From NCBI GenBank assembly GCA_033439265.1, contig JAVTVX010000010.1:9300001-9364000 (forward strand): a stretch of DNA of 64,000 nucleotides, in the 5' to 3' direction. Positions 1-13,569 of the stretch are shown here, in pieces (the stretch's first letter is position 1; every line of letters begins with the position of its first letter). This stretch comes from Dillenia suffruticosa (Eukaryota > Streptophyta > Magnoliopsida > Dilleniales > Dilleniaceae). The notes beneath the pieces were generated by a model that made no database searches, was not told where the DNA came from, and was given only the letters and a program-made list of their open reading frames with translations. The translations under genes were made by a program, and so were the position numbers.

Positions 1-46
1 CAGCCGGGTCGGTTTTCAAGTCCAAACCGGCCCAATTACTTCACTA
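1..46. mobile_element. Tip of a hAT-like element cut by the window edge
   Basis: Bases 1-46 resemble, in inverted orientation, the left end of the hAT element at 58784. Both have a CGGTTTTCAA block, then an AAACCGG block, and then 19 bases to a terminus ending in CTA (here CACTA at 42-46). The rest of the element would lie left of the window. The target duplication cannot be tested because only one end is visible. Confidence 0.45.
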
Positions 47-628
47 TATACATGCATCACTCATTATAAGACAACTGTGAAAAAAAACACTATACGTTCT
101 CAAAAAAAAATTAATCAGTAAAATAAATTATTAAATATTTTCCATTAACAAAAATATTAGAAAATCACTATCAATCTTTAATGATTGATGGAGAGAGAGA
201 GAGAGAGAGAATGGTCAATGACTATGATATATATAGCTCAGGAGCACTAAACTGAAAAACGGTCGGAAACCTTCCAACTGTACTTTCGGATAGTGGTCAA
301 TTCAATTCATTGAATGTGACGGTCTATCCAACTCCCTCGACACCGACGGATAATAAAAAGTGGACCTCGGCGAGGCTAAGATAAGTCGGTTGTGGGCCCA
401 CTTGTGGGCCTCGCACCTGTGTCAGTTACCAGATCTCTATCTGACTTGGCGGGCCCACATTCCCCACGTGTACGATTCCTATACTTGTGTAGGATCTCCA
501 GGAAATCCTCCCGCTGACACGAGTCATCTCCATCTTCACCCTCATTTTAAGCGCCTGCTTCAAACGCGCTCCGTCTACAGAATTAAAATACTATTTTTTT
601 TCCTTCCCAACAAGAACAAAAACTTAAG

Positions 629-1062
629 TTGTGTTTAGTTACGAAAAATAAGAATATTTTTCAGAAAATATTTTTTAAGAAAATGAAATTATATTTAAAT
701 ATTTTATTTTTTTATTTTTAAAAAATGAGAATTAGAAACACAATTTTTCAATTTATAAAAAAATAGAAAACAGTTTTAAAATTATTTTTTACTATTTTTC
801 ATTATAAATAAAATTCATATTTTTCAAAATTTTCAAAATTTTTTAATTTTTTCTTTAGAGATGGAAGAGATGAGAAAATTACAAATGAAAAATTAGAAAA
901 TATTTTTCACAATTAACACCAATTTCTTTAACATTATCTCTTTAATCATTTTGAAAATTTTTAATATTATCTCTTTTGTTAAACAAAAATCATTTTACAA
1001 ATTGAAAAAACATCTTTGTTCACATTTTTTTAAGAAAAAAATTTAGACCGCTTAAACACAAA
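629..1062. mobile_element. MITE-like element with TTGTGTTTA inverted ends
   Basis: The left end begins TTGTGTTTAGTTACG and the right end, read inverted, begins TTGTGTTTAAGCGG. Between them is a very AT-rich, non-coding body of runs such as AAAATATTTTT. This matches a common angiosperm class of short non-autonomous DNA elements with TTGTGTTTGG-type ends. I could not define a convincing target duplication, so the superfamily is open. Confidence 0.45.
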
Positions 1063-1591
1063 TTCCCTGGATGACGAGTTTCGGTTCGTTTAAATATAAT
1101 TTTAGTAAAAAAAATAAATAAATATATGAACTAGAAGTGAACAGTGTAGGACATTTTCACGCGCCGACACATTACGTGGGCTTAAGTCTGAGAAACAAAA
1201 GAGAGGAAAACCAACGACAACCGCTAAACGTAACTCCTGAAGACCAAGAGTCCTAGTTTCCTAAACCCAAAAAACCGGACAAAGTACCAAGGTATGGGAT
1301 CCAGGAAACCAAAAGCAAAAGAAATGTCCACCGAACTCGCCGGTTGGCTAAATTAAATTCTCACGATCCTGAAAATAAAACTGAAAACTCTAGATTTCCG
1401 GTAATCACTACATCACGCATTCAAATGCAGGTACTAACAAAGCAATGTCTTATAATATTCTGCCTTCAAAAAACAAAGACAAAGTTCATTCGTAAAGCAT
1501 ATGTGAGAGGGAGAGAGAGAGGAGATACCAATCTAGTAAAGCGGTTTGAAAGTTGGAGGGGTCTTGCGATCACCGAGTGAAGAACTTGGGG

Positions 1592-1593
<2 letters not shown>

Positions 1594-1629
<36 letters not shown>

Positions 1630-1665
1630 GGCTATCTGTGTTAGAGAGAGAGAGAGAGAGAGAGA
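1594..1665. repeat. GA microsatellite, two tracts
   Basis: (GA)n runs lie at about 1594-1624 and 1642-1665, separated by a short unique spacer, with a poly-G run about 35 bp further on. Comparable tracts mark the 5' leaders of the four genes in this window, but no coding exon adjoins this one. Confidence 0.85.
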
Positions 1666-2419
1666 CGTCAAGGAGAGTTGGATTATTTAATGAGGGAGAG
1701 GGGGGGGGGGTTTAGCAAATGCTTGGAGCTCTTGGCAGATGTTAAGAATTTAAATACAAATTCTACCACATTTTGACCAAAATGACCTTTACTATTTGAC
1801 AAATGAATTCCCAGTCCACTGGGGTTTCAATTAAACACAATTTCTATTTTAAATTAATCAGAATGATACCAATTTTTGAGCCTCCTGGTTTTACGCGTAA
1901 TTGTGGGTCAAATTGACTTAACTCCAATGGTCTATTACTATAATGCTAGATCGAACTTATATATTAATCTCTTTTATTATTATTATCTTCATAAAACTTA
2001 TTATAGTTTGGAATTAATGGTAAAAGTTATATTTACACATTTTTAGGGTGCCCAAACTTAATAACAACATATTATGGTGGATCTCAAGTATTGGTTATAT
2101 AATAGCATGACTAATTAGGAGTATAGAGACTTTTCTTTTTCTATAAAGGAAATTGTTTCTCTTTTTTTTTTTCTTAACTATATCAATCGATATTCAGAAT
2201 CATACTAACTAATTCGATTCTAAACTTATAATGATTCATTTAAGGGATATTCTCTTAACGTAATCTGTTTCATACCCAAATCGTAAGTCAAACTCGAAAT
2301 TTTAATTAAGAGAGTTAACGTCACACCTACTAAATCAACAAAATGTTGGGTTTTATAAAAGAGATTGTGGTGGAGAGGAAAAAGTGCCGGGAATAAGAAA
2401 ACACCCTTTTAAGATTGGT

Positions 2420-2497
2420 GTTCATTTCAAAACTTTTACCATTTCCTAAATCATCAAGTGTACATTTCAAAACTTTACCATTTCCTAAATCATCAAA
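2420..2497. repeat. 40-bp tandem duplication
   Basis: A unit containing CATTTCAAAAC, TTACCATTTCC and TAAATCATCAA occurs twice head to tail, with a one-base length difference. It lies in non-coding sequence. Confidence 0.85.
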
Positions 2498-5400
2498 TAA
2501 ATAGTTCACACTCCTTGTCACACTCCCAAATCAAAACACTCTCTTTTGTAAAAATGCCATCTCCTCTTAAATCAAACTTACTAAAGCAATTAAAAGCTTG
2601 AAAAAACATGTGGGCCTATAGGATAGGTGGGGTGTGCTTTATAATAAGATTGGTAAACTAATTTATTACTATTATTAGTTAAAGATATTATATCAGTAAT
2701 ACTCTTTTCACACTAAAAAAAAGATTTAACTTAAAAGAATCTGAATTTTTGACGCTTTCATAATTCTTTCTATTTGGTTTGGAACAAAAATTACATTAAT
2801 GAATAAAACGAGTACCATTCATTGAGAGTTTTTTAGACTTTGGAATCTATACTCAAATGAGAAAAGCTTTACACACCAAAAATCCGTTCATATTTCACCA
2901 TATATTAATACGAACAGGTCAGTTAGTCTAATAAAATATGATACTATATCTCTTAATCAAAATCTCACTTGAGTATGGAATATATTACGTTTGAAGAGTA
3001 ATCCTCTTAAATGGGTCACTGTAAATCTTGAACTAAATTAGTCAAAATATGATTTCGGACGTCGATTGGTATAATATCAAAAAATATATATATATATTAA
3101 TATGGACGGCCATTGACAATGGCGTGGAGCATAAAATAAAATTTTGTCATTACTTTTCCTTTTTAAAAAAGAAAAAGACATTCAGGATGGCAGTGTTAAA
3201 TACCTGAGGTGATAAAGATTTTTCGAGATGGTATTAAAAAATTTTGAGACTAAGATATATTGTTGTTAAAAGAGCCGACTCCCATTAATACCAGCGGAAT
3301 CGCTATTATGCAAAAGGAAAAAAGAAAAAGAGATAATAGAAGAAACTGATAGCATAACTACTCTTCTAAGCATGATAGAGTGGTACGTTAATATCACAAT
3401 TAATGTTTTTTTATTACAGGAGATTTTTACAACAATGTTGTGATTGTAAGTGTATGATAGTACTCATATTGTTAAAATATATATGTATTTGTTTTTCTTT
3501 AAAAAAATAGAGGTTGGAGTTGGAGTTGAAGAAGGTGTGTCTTTCTCTTGGAAATCCTTTAAAGGGTGACCCTCCATGAAACTTCCTCACAGTCTCATAC
3601 ATGCATGGTGCATGGTGGGGAAAGAACTTCATTTGACTTTGCCCAAATGTCATGATTCTGTCCTCAAGAGAACAGCAGCACGATGGTTCATAATTTTCTT
3701 TTTCAATTCTGAGATTCAGAATTTGAATGTTTATATAACCAAAAAAATATCGTGATTCTCTCCTTTGTTTTCTCCGTATCCTGTAGAAAACAAACGATGG
3801 TATCCATGCGTATGGTTTCGTGGAAGAGGCAGAAAATTTTAATCATACCATATAAAGTCCTGGTTGAGCAATTTTTAATATAATAAATTTATTTGTAATA
3901 ATAAAATTTTAAAATATTTAATTTATCTTATATATTCTACTAAAAATTTTTATTTAATTAAAAAATATAATATATAAATAAATAAATAAATAAATAAAAA
4001 TAAGTTGAAACAACTTCATCTTAAAAAAAATTTGTTGATTAGTGTTGGAAGTAGATTTTACTTTACAGATAATAGCTCTACTGACTTGAAAGATGTGACT
4101 ATCTGCCGAGCGATTTTGATCGATGAGACCTGCAAAAGACCATAAAAGGGTGTTTCTGTAGAGAGACTCCGACACTTAAGTAAGATAACAAATTTTGAAA
4201 ACAAAAATAGAATGAATGAAAGTTTCGTAATGTTTCTATATGCTATGTGTGAGTTAAGAGAATATACCTGACCAATAACCGTACGATGTATATATATAGG
4301 TCACATGTACAAGTCTCGTGCGTGTCTGGAATGTTAAATCCTAGTTTATTTACCGAAATGTTTTGAGATTATTGACAGCTTAACAAAAGATTCCCAAGAG
4401 ATTTGGAATCCTACCGGGCAGGAAAGTCTAGGCTGTCAAAGGATTACCTTCCTTATTGAGAAGAGTTTAAAGATTTCCTACGTAATTACAAAATATTACT
4501 TCCATAACTTAAGAAAAGATGAATATTGTTGCGGATTAACTAAGTACTAAGCAACGAGGAGACCATGGGACCAATCAATTTGCTATTGAGAAATGTTTAG
4601 TTGAAGAGTACCGAAAGATTGAGTGGTATTTACTCGTTTGGGAGATCTATCTCATATAGACGACATGTTTCACCGTGTTTTAGTACGTTTTGTTTATTGG
4701 TTACGGGGATTTCAGACTTTAGGATAATGGACTTTTGATCTTCCACCAAAAAAAAAATGGATAATGGACTTTTGATACGTGCTCCATCAATTAGTATCAC
4801 ATTTTTATTACTGTCATTAGTAATTTTGTTTCCACATATACAGTATTCCTCACGTGCAATATATGTGGTAGAAGACAATAGGAAAGCTTGACAAACAAGA
4901 AACAACGGAAGAGGTGGCGCTTTGCCATTGAATTTTGGATGATTTTTTTTTTATATTTGAAATCATATTTCGATTAATTCGGTTCGAACGTCTATAAAAC
5001 CCTATTAAGAACAACTCTCCTAACATAATTTTTTTTATTTTTAAATTTTAAATTCAAAATTTGTATCTCATTTCATTAAATTAACTGTACATTGATTCCT
5101 ACGTTCATGATTTATACATAATTATTGGGATTATTCTTAGGACTTTAGTCGAATGATACAAAGACTTTTGCCTATTACGGACGTGGTTGTCTCCAAATTG
5201 TGGTCTTCACTATTCGCAATGTTCAATGAATTTTAGCAAGTGCAAAACGTGGGATTGATTGTAACGTTAATTAGTCCAAAACCCACCGAGGTACCGCACC
5301 GATTTGCCAGACTGATGTCGGCTTTGTGAGGGAAAGAGATTCAATGCGGAATGTGGGGTTGCTACAGCCAAATCCCAACTTCAAGATTCGACCATGAGAG

Positions 5401-6241
5401 CATTCTTACAAAGAACAACATAGCAGCACCAGAGGGAGAGAGAGAGAGAGATAGGACACACCCGTAAGAGGTTATCTATATTGCACCATCTCTTGGAGAA
5501 CACCACCAGAGAGGGAGAGCACGCGGCCATACCAGGGGTTAAAAATGAGTAGAGCCAACTCACCATAAATTCATTGTTTGATTGCTAATTGATTTAATAA
5601 ACGAGTTTGTGAATCAAATGAACAATACATGTGTCAAACTTATTAACTCTCATAAAATATAAATTGAGTTTAAATTATATATATTATAATTTAATGTACA
5701 ATGTGTTAAAATTGATTCTAATCATTCACATAATAACACTATTAGCACATAGTAAAAAAATAAATAAATAACTTAACAGTAATAAAAAATCACGAAGGAC
5801 TCATCACTAAAAAAAAAAAACACACAAAAAAGTTTACATTATGAATTTGTAACTATAATTAGCAACTTTAATTAGAATAATGTATATGAGTTCATGAGTT
5901 GAGATGAACCGCTTGTGAGTTGAGTGTGAGTTGAGTTTGGACCAAATAAAATAGCTCACTAAAAAATGAGCCGAGTATGAACTAAACAAGATGGACCAAG
6001 TCTAAATTGATGATTCTTCAATTCATTACTTGCATCCCTACACAAGAGAGAACGATTATCTTTGTTATGTCAACACATTTCAAAATTGATTGTGTCCACT
6101 ATAAACACAATTCTTATACCCAACAACACAACATTTTCCAACTTACAATAGTACAAAATATTTATAACTTTTCCATGCTACCTGTGTATTATCATGTCTC
6201 TTTTGTCTCGCAATAGATTGCAAGACTCCGTAAAATTTCTG

Positions 6242-6550
6242 CAAGTCTAAAGCTGAACCATGGATTGCACATGTAGCCTAAAAACATGCTGCTTCCAAGG
6301 AACAAGGCAAGTGGACATAGTAAGAGAAAGGATACGAAGCCCCAAATTCTCATCGAACATGGAACCTAATAAATCACCCAAAAACCAAAATATTGTTAGA
6401 CCTGCAAGTATAAAGCTCAACCATGGATTGCACATGTAGCCTGACAACATGCTGCTTCCAAGGAACAAGTAGACATAATAAGAGAAATGATAGAAAGCCC
6501 AAATTTCAAATTGAACATGGACCCTAATAAATCACTGAAAAATGGAAATT
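6242..6550. repeat. 163-bp tandem duplication downstream of the DnaJ gene
   Basis: Two diverged direct copies, starting near 6242 and 6404, share blocks such as CCATGGATTGCACATGTAGC and ATGCTGCTTCCAAGGAACAA. They lie 0.55-0.86 kb beyond the stop codon of the minus-strand DnaJ gene, so they may fall in its 3' UTR or just past it. ORFs here on the minus strand repeat the same peptide because of the duplication and are not a gene. Confidence 0.9.
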
Positions 6551-7099
6551 TGCGGTGCTGATCACCCCACCGATCTCCAAGAGAAGTTCAGAGTCAGAAT
6601 TGGTTTCAAATGCATAATTCAGGCTTTAGGAGCATGAAAATAATTTCTCAGATTGAAAAGCAGTATTAAGAAATGAATATTAACCCACTATAAAATGATG
6701 ATGAAATCATCTACATTTGTAGATGTTTGCAGCATAATGTGAATATAAAGTTGCTTAACAATTTATAAAACTTCAAAAAAAAATGACAAGTTTGTAACAC
6801 ATTCAGAGTTGAGGTCTTGAAAGTCAACTGTAACAAAAACAAAATACAAAAAGCCAGCCACGGTGTTGTCCCGAGCAAATAGATGTAAGAAGTACATGGT
6901 GCCATCACCTTTTCTGAAATTGTTCCCCATTGCTGACAAAGCTGTGGTTAAAATTTGCTGACAGCCATATGAGTCTCAATAAAAACTGCAATATCCCAAA
7001 AGTCATATCCATGACATAACGTAAAATGCTGTATCCAACCTCAGATACAGTTTGTGCACCAATATGCAAAACCAAAAATGCCACTGTTGGCGGGGGTGC

Positions 7100-9496
7100 T
7101 CAGCCATCTCCACATTCTACTTCTATGGTCTTTCCAGCACTATCTACCACCTCGGTTCCCCTGACTACTTTGGATTGCCCAAACATCTTCTCTTGCTCAG
7201 TTTGATCACCTTTCTCTACCACATAATCCATGCCTTTTGATGCACCCTCCATCTCCTCTTCCACAATAGTCAGTCCGTCCTCCAATATCTCATCTGGAAT
7301 TTTGCCATCATTCTCCAATGTTTGTTCCTTGCTGTCTTCTGAATCTGCCTGAAGAAGTTCCAAAGGGGTAGCTGCAGGATCCAGCTCCTTGCATCCCCTC
7401 GGAGCATTTTGAGCTTCTTCGCCTGTAAGCAAGTAGTTTGGGACCTGATGAGAAAAGCGGAACATCTCCTCTCTTGGTATCCTTCTCACATCCTTGGGGT
7501 CTTCATGCCGATGAAAGACTGTTCTGAAACCAGCAACCTTCCCAAGAGGAGTAACAGCCACACCAAGCTCTTCATCATAACCCTCCAGAATTTCCACCAT
7601 GTCATACTTTTGAATCACATCATCAGGGGTATGCTCAGACCACTCAGGAGACCAGTTTCTGTAAAGAGCCCAGACATCCCCCTTTTTGGGATATATCTGA
7701 ATGATGCCACGCATGCCTTTCGTATACTTAACTTTGTGCGAGAAAGCATTCAAGGTTTGGTTAATTTCATGTTTCCCAATCCTAAAATCCCCACAAGTTT
7801 TTAGAAAACCAGAACCCACCCAATCCAGGGAACCAAACTCAGAGTTAGTTTTCGAGTTGAGCCAGCTAATACGAACTTTGAAGGGATTTGTCGATATCAC
7901 CTTGTGAATCATAGCATAGTAACGGGGCATCCCGTCATCATCATCATATGCAGCCCACACCTGATTTTCGCCAAAGGAACCTTCTGTTCTATCCATGTCA
8001 AAATTGTGAAAATCCGGATCTGGAACAGTGATTAACATTGGAGCAGGGGTCTCAGCATTCTGATCAGCAGCAGCATTGGCAGGTAAACCACTCCTTGTCT
8101 GGAATCCTTTCCTCAAACCAGAAGCACCATAACTGCTCATATCTTGTGCATGCGCATTTGCTGCATCTTTTTCTCTTTCCTTTTCTTTCTCTCTCACACC
8201 TTTCTCTTTCTCTGCAGCCTTCACTGAAGCTGCCAAGTTCCAATAATTTATTTTCCTGCTAACTTCTGTTCGAGCCTTGAGCATCATCATATTTCGCCAT
8301 TCAATCAAACTCAACTCTCTATTACTCCTGTTGCTGGCATCAGAAATACCATAGCTGCCCATGCCAGATGCTCCATATCCCATTCCCATTTGATTCAGCA
8401 TGTTACCTCCAGCAATGTCCATAGAGTCATCATTCGTTCCTCTACTTTTCTTGAAGGGTCTTTCTCCTCTGGGAACAGAACTAGAACCAGAATTCGTAAA
8501 TCCAGCAGATAGATGGTTCTTTCGTTCCCATCTAGTAGCAGCCTGTGCCTCTTCGCGCTCTCTCTTCACATTGGCAGTTGCTTGCTGCACCACACTAGCT
8601 GCTTGAGCAGCAGCAGAAGCTGAGTCCACTCCAGAGAAGTGACTCCAGTTTGATGTATAGTTAAAGGAATTCACATTAGCAGAACTCCCAGCACCCCAAC
8701 TGTTGGAAGCAGAAGCATTTCTTCCCGATTTTGACAGGGAAGGAATTGGCGTTTTAAAGTTTGATGCCTGCTGTTGTTGACGATGAGGCCACTTTGATGA
8801 ATTCGTAAAATTTGAAGGTGGAGGCGTCTCTAAAGCCATAAATGCTTGATGACAATTAGGGCAAAGTAGTGTCTGATTAAGATAAATCCTCATGTATTCG
8901 TACTGCATCTTACATGAATTGCAGACTGTCCAAAAGGTGTCCTTTCTTTGAGAGGATGGAACAGGTCCTGAGGGTATTTTCCGGGGAGAATGGCTTTGAG
9001 ATTTGGACTTTGAACTGGTGGCAAGCTTATGGAAACCATTTGTACGAGCAGGTGCTGAGGGACCTCCAGTTTGCATTGAAGCTTTTTGTTGGAGTTCTAC
9101 TGACTTAATCTTGTGGTTATACGCAAACCTTTTAACCTTGTCAGATAGCAAGCTCCATGCCTCCGAAATGAGCTTAAATGCACCCTCTGCCCCTATAGAC
9201 TTATTTTTATCAGGGTGAAGCGTGAGGGCAAGTTTCCTATATTGTTTCCTCACTATCTCATCATCAGCTGATGGGTTTATGCCAAGAATCCCATACCAAT
9301 CCACCTCACCATTTATTCTATTCTCCGCAGAAATATACACCTCAAATGTGGTCAGCATTTGGGAAAGACCCTCAAGTCCAGGATACAGATTTTGGGCCTT
9401 CAAAACAAATTTCTTAGCACCAGCAAAATCTTTTTCAGTGAACTTTCTCTCAGCAATATTTCTAGCCCTGATGGCTTCATCTTTGTTGCACTCCAT
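7100..9496 (-). CDS. DnaJ (J-domain) protein with DUF3444
   Basis: The intronless CDS encodes 798 residues. A helical N-terminal stretch (1-60) precedes a J domain at about 66-130 with HPD at 94-96, the signature that stimulates Hsp70 ATPase. Two CxxC pairs (192-195 and 212-215) look like a small zinc ribbon. A low-complexity Ser/Asn/Ala-rich middle and a charged Lys/Glu segment follow. The C-terminal part, about 500-705, has the WAAYDDDDGMPR and WALYRNW motifs of DUF3444. Family: the plant-specific DnaJ-DUF3444 group, probably Hsp70 co-chaperones; some are thought to be nuclear. The start is the first ATG of the exon and gives the family's usual MECNKDEA-type N-terminus. In Arabidopsis the likely counterpart, from memory, is At5g53150. 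The substrate is unknown. Confidence 0.95.
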   Translation of the reverse strand: MECNKDEAIRARNIAERKFTEKDFAGAKKFVLKAQNLYPGLEGLSQMLTTFEVYISAENRINGEVDWYGILGINPSADDEIVRKQYRKLALTLHPDKNKSIGAEGAFKLISEAWSLLSDKVKRFAYNHKIKSVELQQKASMQTGGPSAPARTNGFHKLATSSKSKSQSHSPRKIPSGPVPSSQRKDTFWTVCNSCKMQYEYMRIYLNQTLLCPNCHQAFMALETPPPSNFTNSSKWPHRQQQQASNFKTPIPSLSKSGRNASASNSWGAGSSANVNSFNYTSNWSHFSGVDSASAAAQAASVVQQATANVKREREEAQAATRWERKNHLSAGFTNSGSSSVPRGERPFKKSRGTNDDSMDIAGGNMLNQMGMGYGASGMGSYGISDASNRSNRELSLIEWRNMMMLKARTEVSRKINYWNLAASVKAAEKEKGVREKEKEREKDAANAHAQDMSSYGASGLRKGFQTRSGLPANAAADQNAETPAPMLITVPDPDFHNFDMDRTEGSFGENQVWAAYDDDDGMPRYYAMIHKVISTNPFKVRISWLNSKTNSEFGSLDWVGSGFLKTCGDFRIGKHEINQTLNAFSHKVKYTKGMRGIIQIYPKKGDVWALYRNWSPEWSEHTPDDVIQKYDMVEILEGYDEELGVAVTPLGKVAGFRTVFHRHEDPKDVRRIPREEMFRFSHQVPNYLLTGEEAQNAPRGCKELDPAATPLELLQADSEDSKEQTLENDGKIPDEILEDGLTIVEEEMEGASKGMDYVVEKGDQTEQEKMFGQSKVVRGTEVVDSAGKTIEVECGDG

Positions 9497-12400
9497 GAAT
9501 TTCTCTTTTTCTTTTGGGTATGCTGATATATTTCTTCTTCAACAACTATATCTTCACTCAATTTGCTAATGCAGTATCACAGATGGCAATAAGCTAACCA
9601 CAGTTCAATAATTCAAAGCTCTTCCGTACGATGAGAGAGAGACCAAACCTCAGTTGATCTGCAATGAAGCCAAAAAGAAACAAATTTTGTAAAACCTTCC
9701 AAAATAGAGGAGAAAATTAAAAAAAGGTCATGAAATTGCCAGATTAGAAAACATTTCAAGTACAGGAATTATCATATATTTCCTCTTAAGCTTTTGCTTT
9801 TCTTATTTTATTATTTAAAAAAAAAAAAAACAGTCCCAACAGGCTAGAATATCTAAAAGAATCACTTCCAAACAATTTGCGAAGTATTTTTCCCAACATC
9901 TTGCAGAAACAAAATTAGCAAATTATCTCATTTTTCCAAGATTAGAAAACCTGAAACTAAATCTTCCACCCACAGCATAAACAGCTCTATTTAGATACCC
10001 TCCTCTACTCCCTGCTGACTTGGTATACATTGCCTAACATTTAAACCCTATGTTCATTTATTCAGTGGCCACAGAGCTTATTATGAAAGGGCCCTGTAGT
10101 ATTTAGACTTCAGATAGCCTTTCATATGTAGCAAAAGGTTATATAGTAAGACTGGTCTGCCACAAACCTGCAGATCAATTTGAACTACGTGCATACATAC
10201 ATGTAAACCGACATACATGTACACATGTATTTACATCCATACATATATATCTATCTAGATCTATGTTGCACAGACATGGACCATGACACAATACAGATTC
10301 GATGAAACATCAAAATTATAAAAGAACAAAAAAAAAAAAGTTCACTGTTGTAAGTAAGACAGTGCAATATTGTATTATATTTCAAGGATGTATTCAACAT
10401 GGACATGCCGTGAAACATAATTCTGAATGAACTAACATATTGGAAAAATAATAAATAAATCACAGTACTAAAATGAAGATGGATATCCAAATCAAAACAC
10501 CTTGAAATAGAATTTGAAACCTCAAACCATAATTCAGAAAATAAAATCTTACAAGTCTAGTACTTTGTACATGCAACATCAATAGAAAAGAAAACGCAAG
10601 CATAAAGAACATCATGTTTCGTTATGATAGTTAGGCCATCTCAATATTCTTTTATTTCCACAAAATATTACTGCATTCTAATTATGAGGCAACCCAATCA
10701 TCAGAAGGGGGGAGGATCCAACAATTAGATCTGCCTAAGAATACAATGGAGAACAATCAAATTTGATACTGTATCAATCACGGAAAACGTTAAAGTGGCG
10801 TTTATTTTTCATTCTAAGAATGCATTATTAGATACAACACATTTTAGATAATGCATTCTAAAAAATGATCTATGACTAAAGAGATTTGTTGATTTGTCAA
10901 AATGCATTTTTCAGTTTACGTTGAAAAACTAGCATTTTGAAAAGCAAACTTTAGTTAACTTTGCTCATTATAAAATGAATTTTTGGTTCTTAATTTTAGC
11001 AACTTTTGCAAGAATTTTAATTTTAAAGAATTTACTATTTCAACTCATATTACCAATGTAATATTATTTTTACATATATAAATTTTCAGCATAGAATATT
11101 TTGTCAGTTAATCATTAAATACATATAATATATTATTTCTTCAAAACTAAATTTTTTGGAATTTTCAGCCAGACACAACTTTTAAATGAATTTTTCCTTT
11201 ATAAAATTCATTTTTGTAAAATTATTTTTATCTCCACTATTAATTAAAAAAAAAAAAAGAAAAGCCTACCATTTGGTGTTTGAATCCAATCATAAGATTT
11301 CAAGACACAAAGAACTTTGAAATTTAATATATAGATTTTTGTAAAATATATTTAAAATGGCAAAATAGGTATTACATACTAGGGGGGAAATTACCTAAAA
11401 CTTCTCATTATCACCCATAACTCCATTTTCCTATATTTTTCTCTCAAATTCATCTTTCTTTCTTTTTTTTCTTGTTTCTCCTTTTTTTTTTAAATGAAAT
11501 TTACCGTTGTTGCAAGTCATGCTGCTAGTGATGTATAATGAAAATCTGTAATACTTTCCATACACAACCTACACAATTTCAATTCAATTACAAGGGGAAG
11601 AAAAATAAGTTTCTAACTCCTAAAAATTTAAATTGGAATAATATGTACAGATTATTTCCTTCAAAATGTTAGTAAACACAAGCATTAGCATCTAAAAGAA
11701 ACTGCACATTTGAGATGAACATTACTATATATGAATTAAGGAATATCCTCAATCGTATCTATAATAGTACCTCAAGAATCTAGATTTCTCCAAACATGAC
11801 AACCGCCAAAACTAATGTGTCCAAAAACAAGGTCCATGAGAACTTATGCTAAACTTGCAAATAAGGTGCTAATTGTCGCAATAGAGTCTCACCAAATAGT
11901 GCTATAATTTTAATTTAGCAAAAGTGTAATAGGAGGCTTTTCTAGGATGAAGAAAGGCCATCGTCCAACTTTATTGATTTGTTTGCTGAAACCACTTTAT
12001 TGTTTTGTTTCTCCTCACAAGATTTTGATTTCAACATTTTCCTGTTTTGCAGATCCTTTCTCTACTTTTTAGGTTGCAAAGCCACAACCCCTTGATACTC
12101 CTACCTCTAATGTTCTTTTTCCTTAAAAAAGAAAAAAAAAAAGGGCCATGCTTTCACTGGAATACCATGTAACTTTATTATGAGGGAGTTCAAGAAAGTG
12201 AAGAAGCAAGATAAACTATCATCATTCTCCATCAATTAACTAATTCCAAACACATGTTTGAAGGACTTCTTGTTCAATAAGTCTTAGTATTTCATAATAA
12301 GCATCCTCATATTCAATGTAATCCTAATCTAAGAGAGGGCTAGGCTAGGACTGAAAAACAGGCAAACAATTCCAAGCTTTATACACACTATGAAATTTAT

Positions 12401-13569
12401 TCATTTTTTTCATTGTTTTCTGATTGTGGAAGACAATGTACATGCCAACACACTCATAATGCCATTAGTACAAAAGGAGGTATCAGCAACAGATACTATG
12501 GCATTGAACATCCAATTCTTATGCAGGACCTTAATATATAAAAATCTCTCATCAATTGTTTCTGCCATACAATAAATCAATGCTAGGAAATACTTTCTTC
12601 TTATTTCCTAGATTGAACTCCCTCCTAAAAATGAAAACAGAGAGACTTTCAAAGGGTGCTAAATGCCAATAGAGAACAACTAGGGAGTTCTTTTTCTCCA
12701 CCTTTGCTCTCTTACCTGTTCTTATGTAATCACTATCACTTGTCTCACTATTCAGCACCCACGAGGATTACATAAATGTACAAATCATAAGTTGTTGCCT
12801 AAAATCAGAAAGAATCAAAAGAAAATTTTTTTATTTCTCAGTCTCATCTATATATAGAGATTAATGTGCTTGACTTCAAGTATGCACCGAGAAAATTTTT
12901 CATTTCTTCATATTCCTCTTCTCTCTCTTTTAGTTTTTAGAGAACTATATCATAAAGTGAAATCAATTATCAAGTTGGTATGTCTTTATTGCAGTTTCCA
13001 TAGCAAAAATGATAGGGCACAGAGAGAATAAAGAAGTGCCAGAATGGGTTGACAACAATCCAATGAAATAGTTTCACTTATAATCCTATCAGCTAGATGT
13101 TTTACATAGCAAGTGTGGACATAGAAAGCTTGAGAATCATCTATCAAGCATGAGATGCAATTTTGGACAACAGAATTCAAACCCAATTATGCAATTAAAG
13201 CCATTTTAAAGAAAATAAAATAGAAACCAGAATAATGCAACAACAAAGGATATTCCTTTATATAATTACTATCCTGCATGAATGATGTGCATTAAAAGCT
13301 TTTTAAAGTTTAACAAAAACTAGATCATCCATTTATGGATATAAGTGATTTTATACAAATTTTTCCTCAAAAGCACAATGCTTAGGAAATCAAGATTAGG
13401 GCATTAAAAATTACGTTCTTCTGTAGCATCATCTGTTCATTGAAACAAAATGGTAAGTTAGGGCTATGGTGTTCCACTTAAAGGAAGAACCCCGTCTGCA
13501 CTTCGTTAAGGAAGAAGCGATGGAAGAAGAAAAGGAAGAGTAGCAGCATTATGTGTTCATCGAAATGGA

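Larger units (their letters stand above)
47..6241. other. Intergenic region, no supported gene
   Basis: This AT-rich stretch has only short scattered ORFs with no recognisable family. It contains a MITE-like insertion (629-1062), GA microsatellites (1594-1665) and a 40-bp tandem duplication (2420-2497). Around 360-560 the sequence is less AT-rich and has GGGCCCAC motifs and a CCACGTGT G-box-like site near 465, so it could be promoter sequence of a gene lying left of the window. No coding exon supports that. Confidence 0.6.

Noticed and set aside
3414-3653. Possible microRNA precursor or small gene
   Set aside because: I compared it by eye with common plant microRNA families and found no match or long fold-back.
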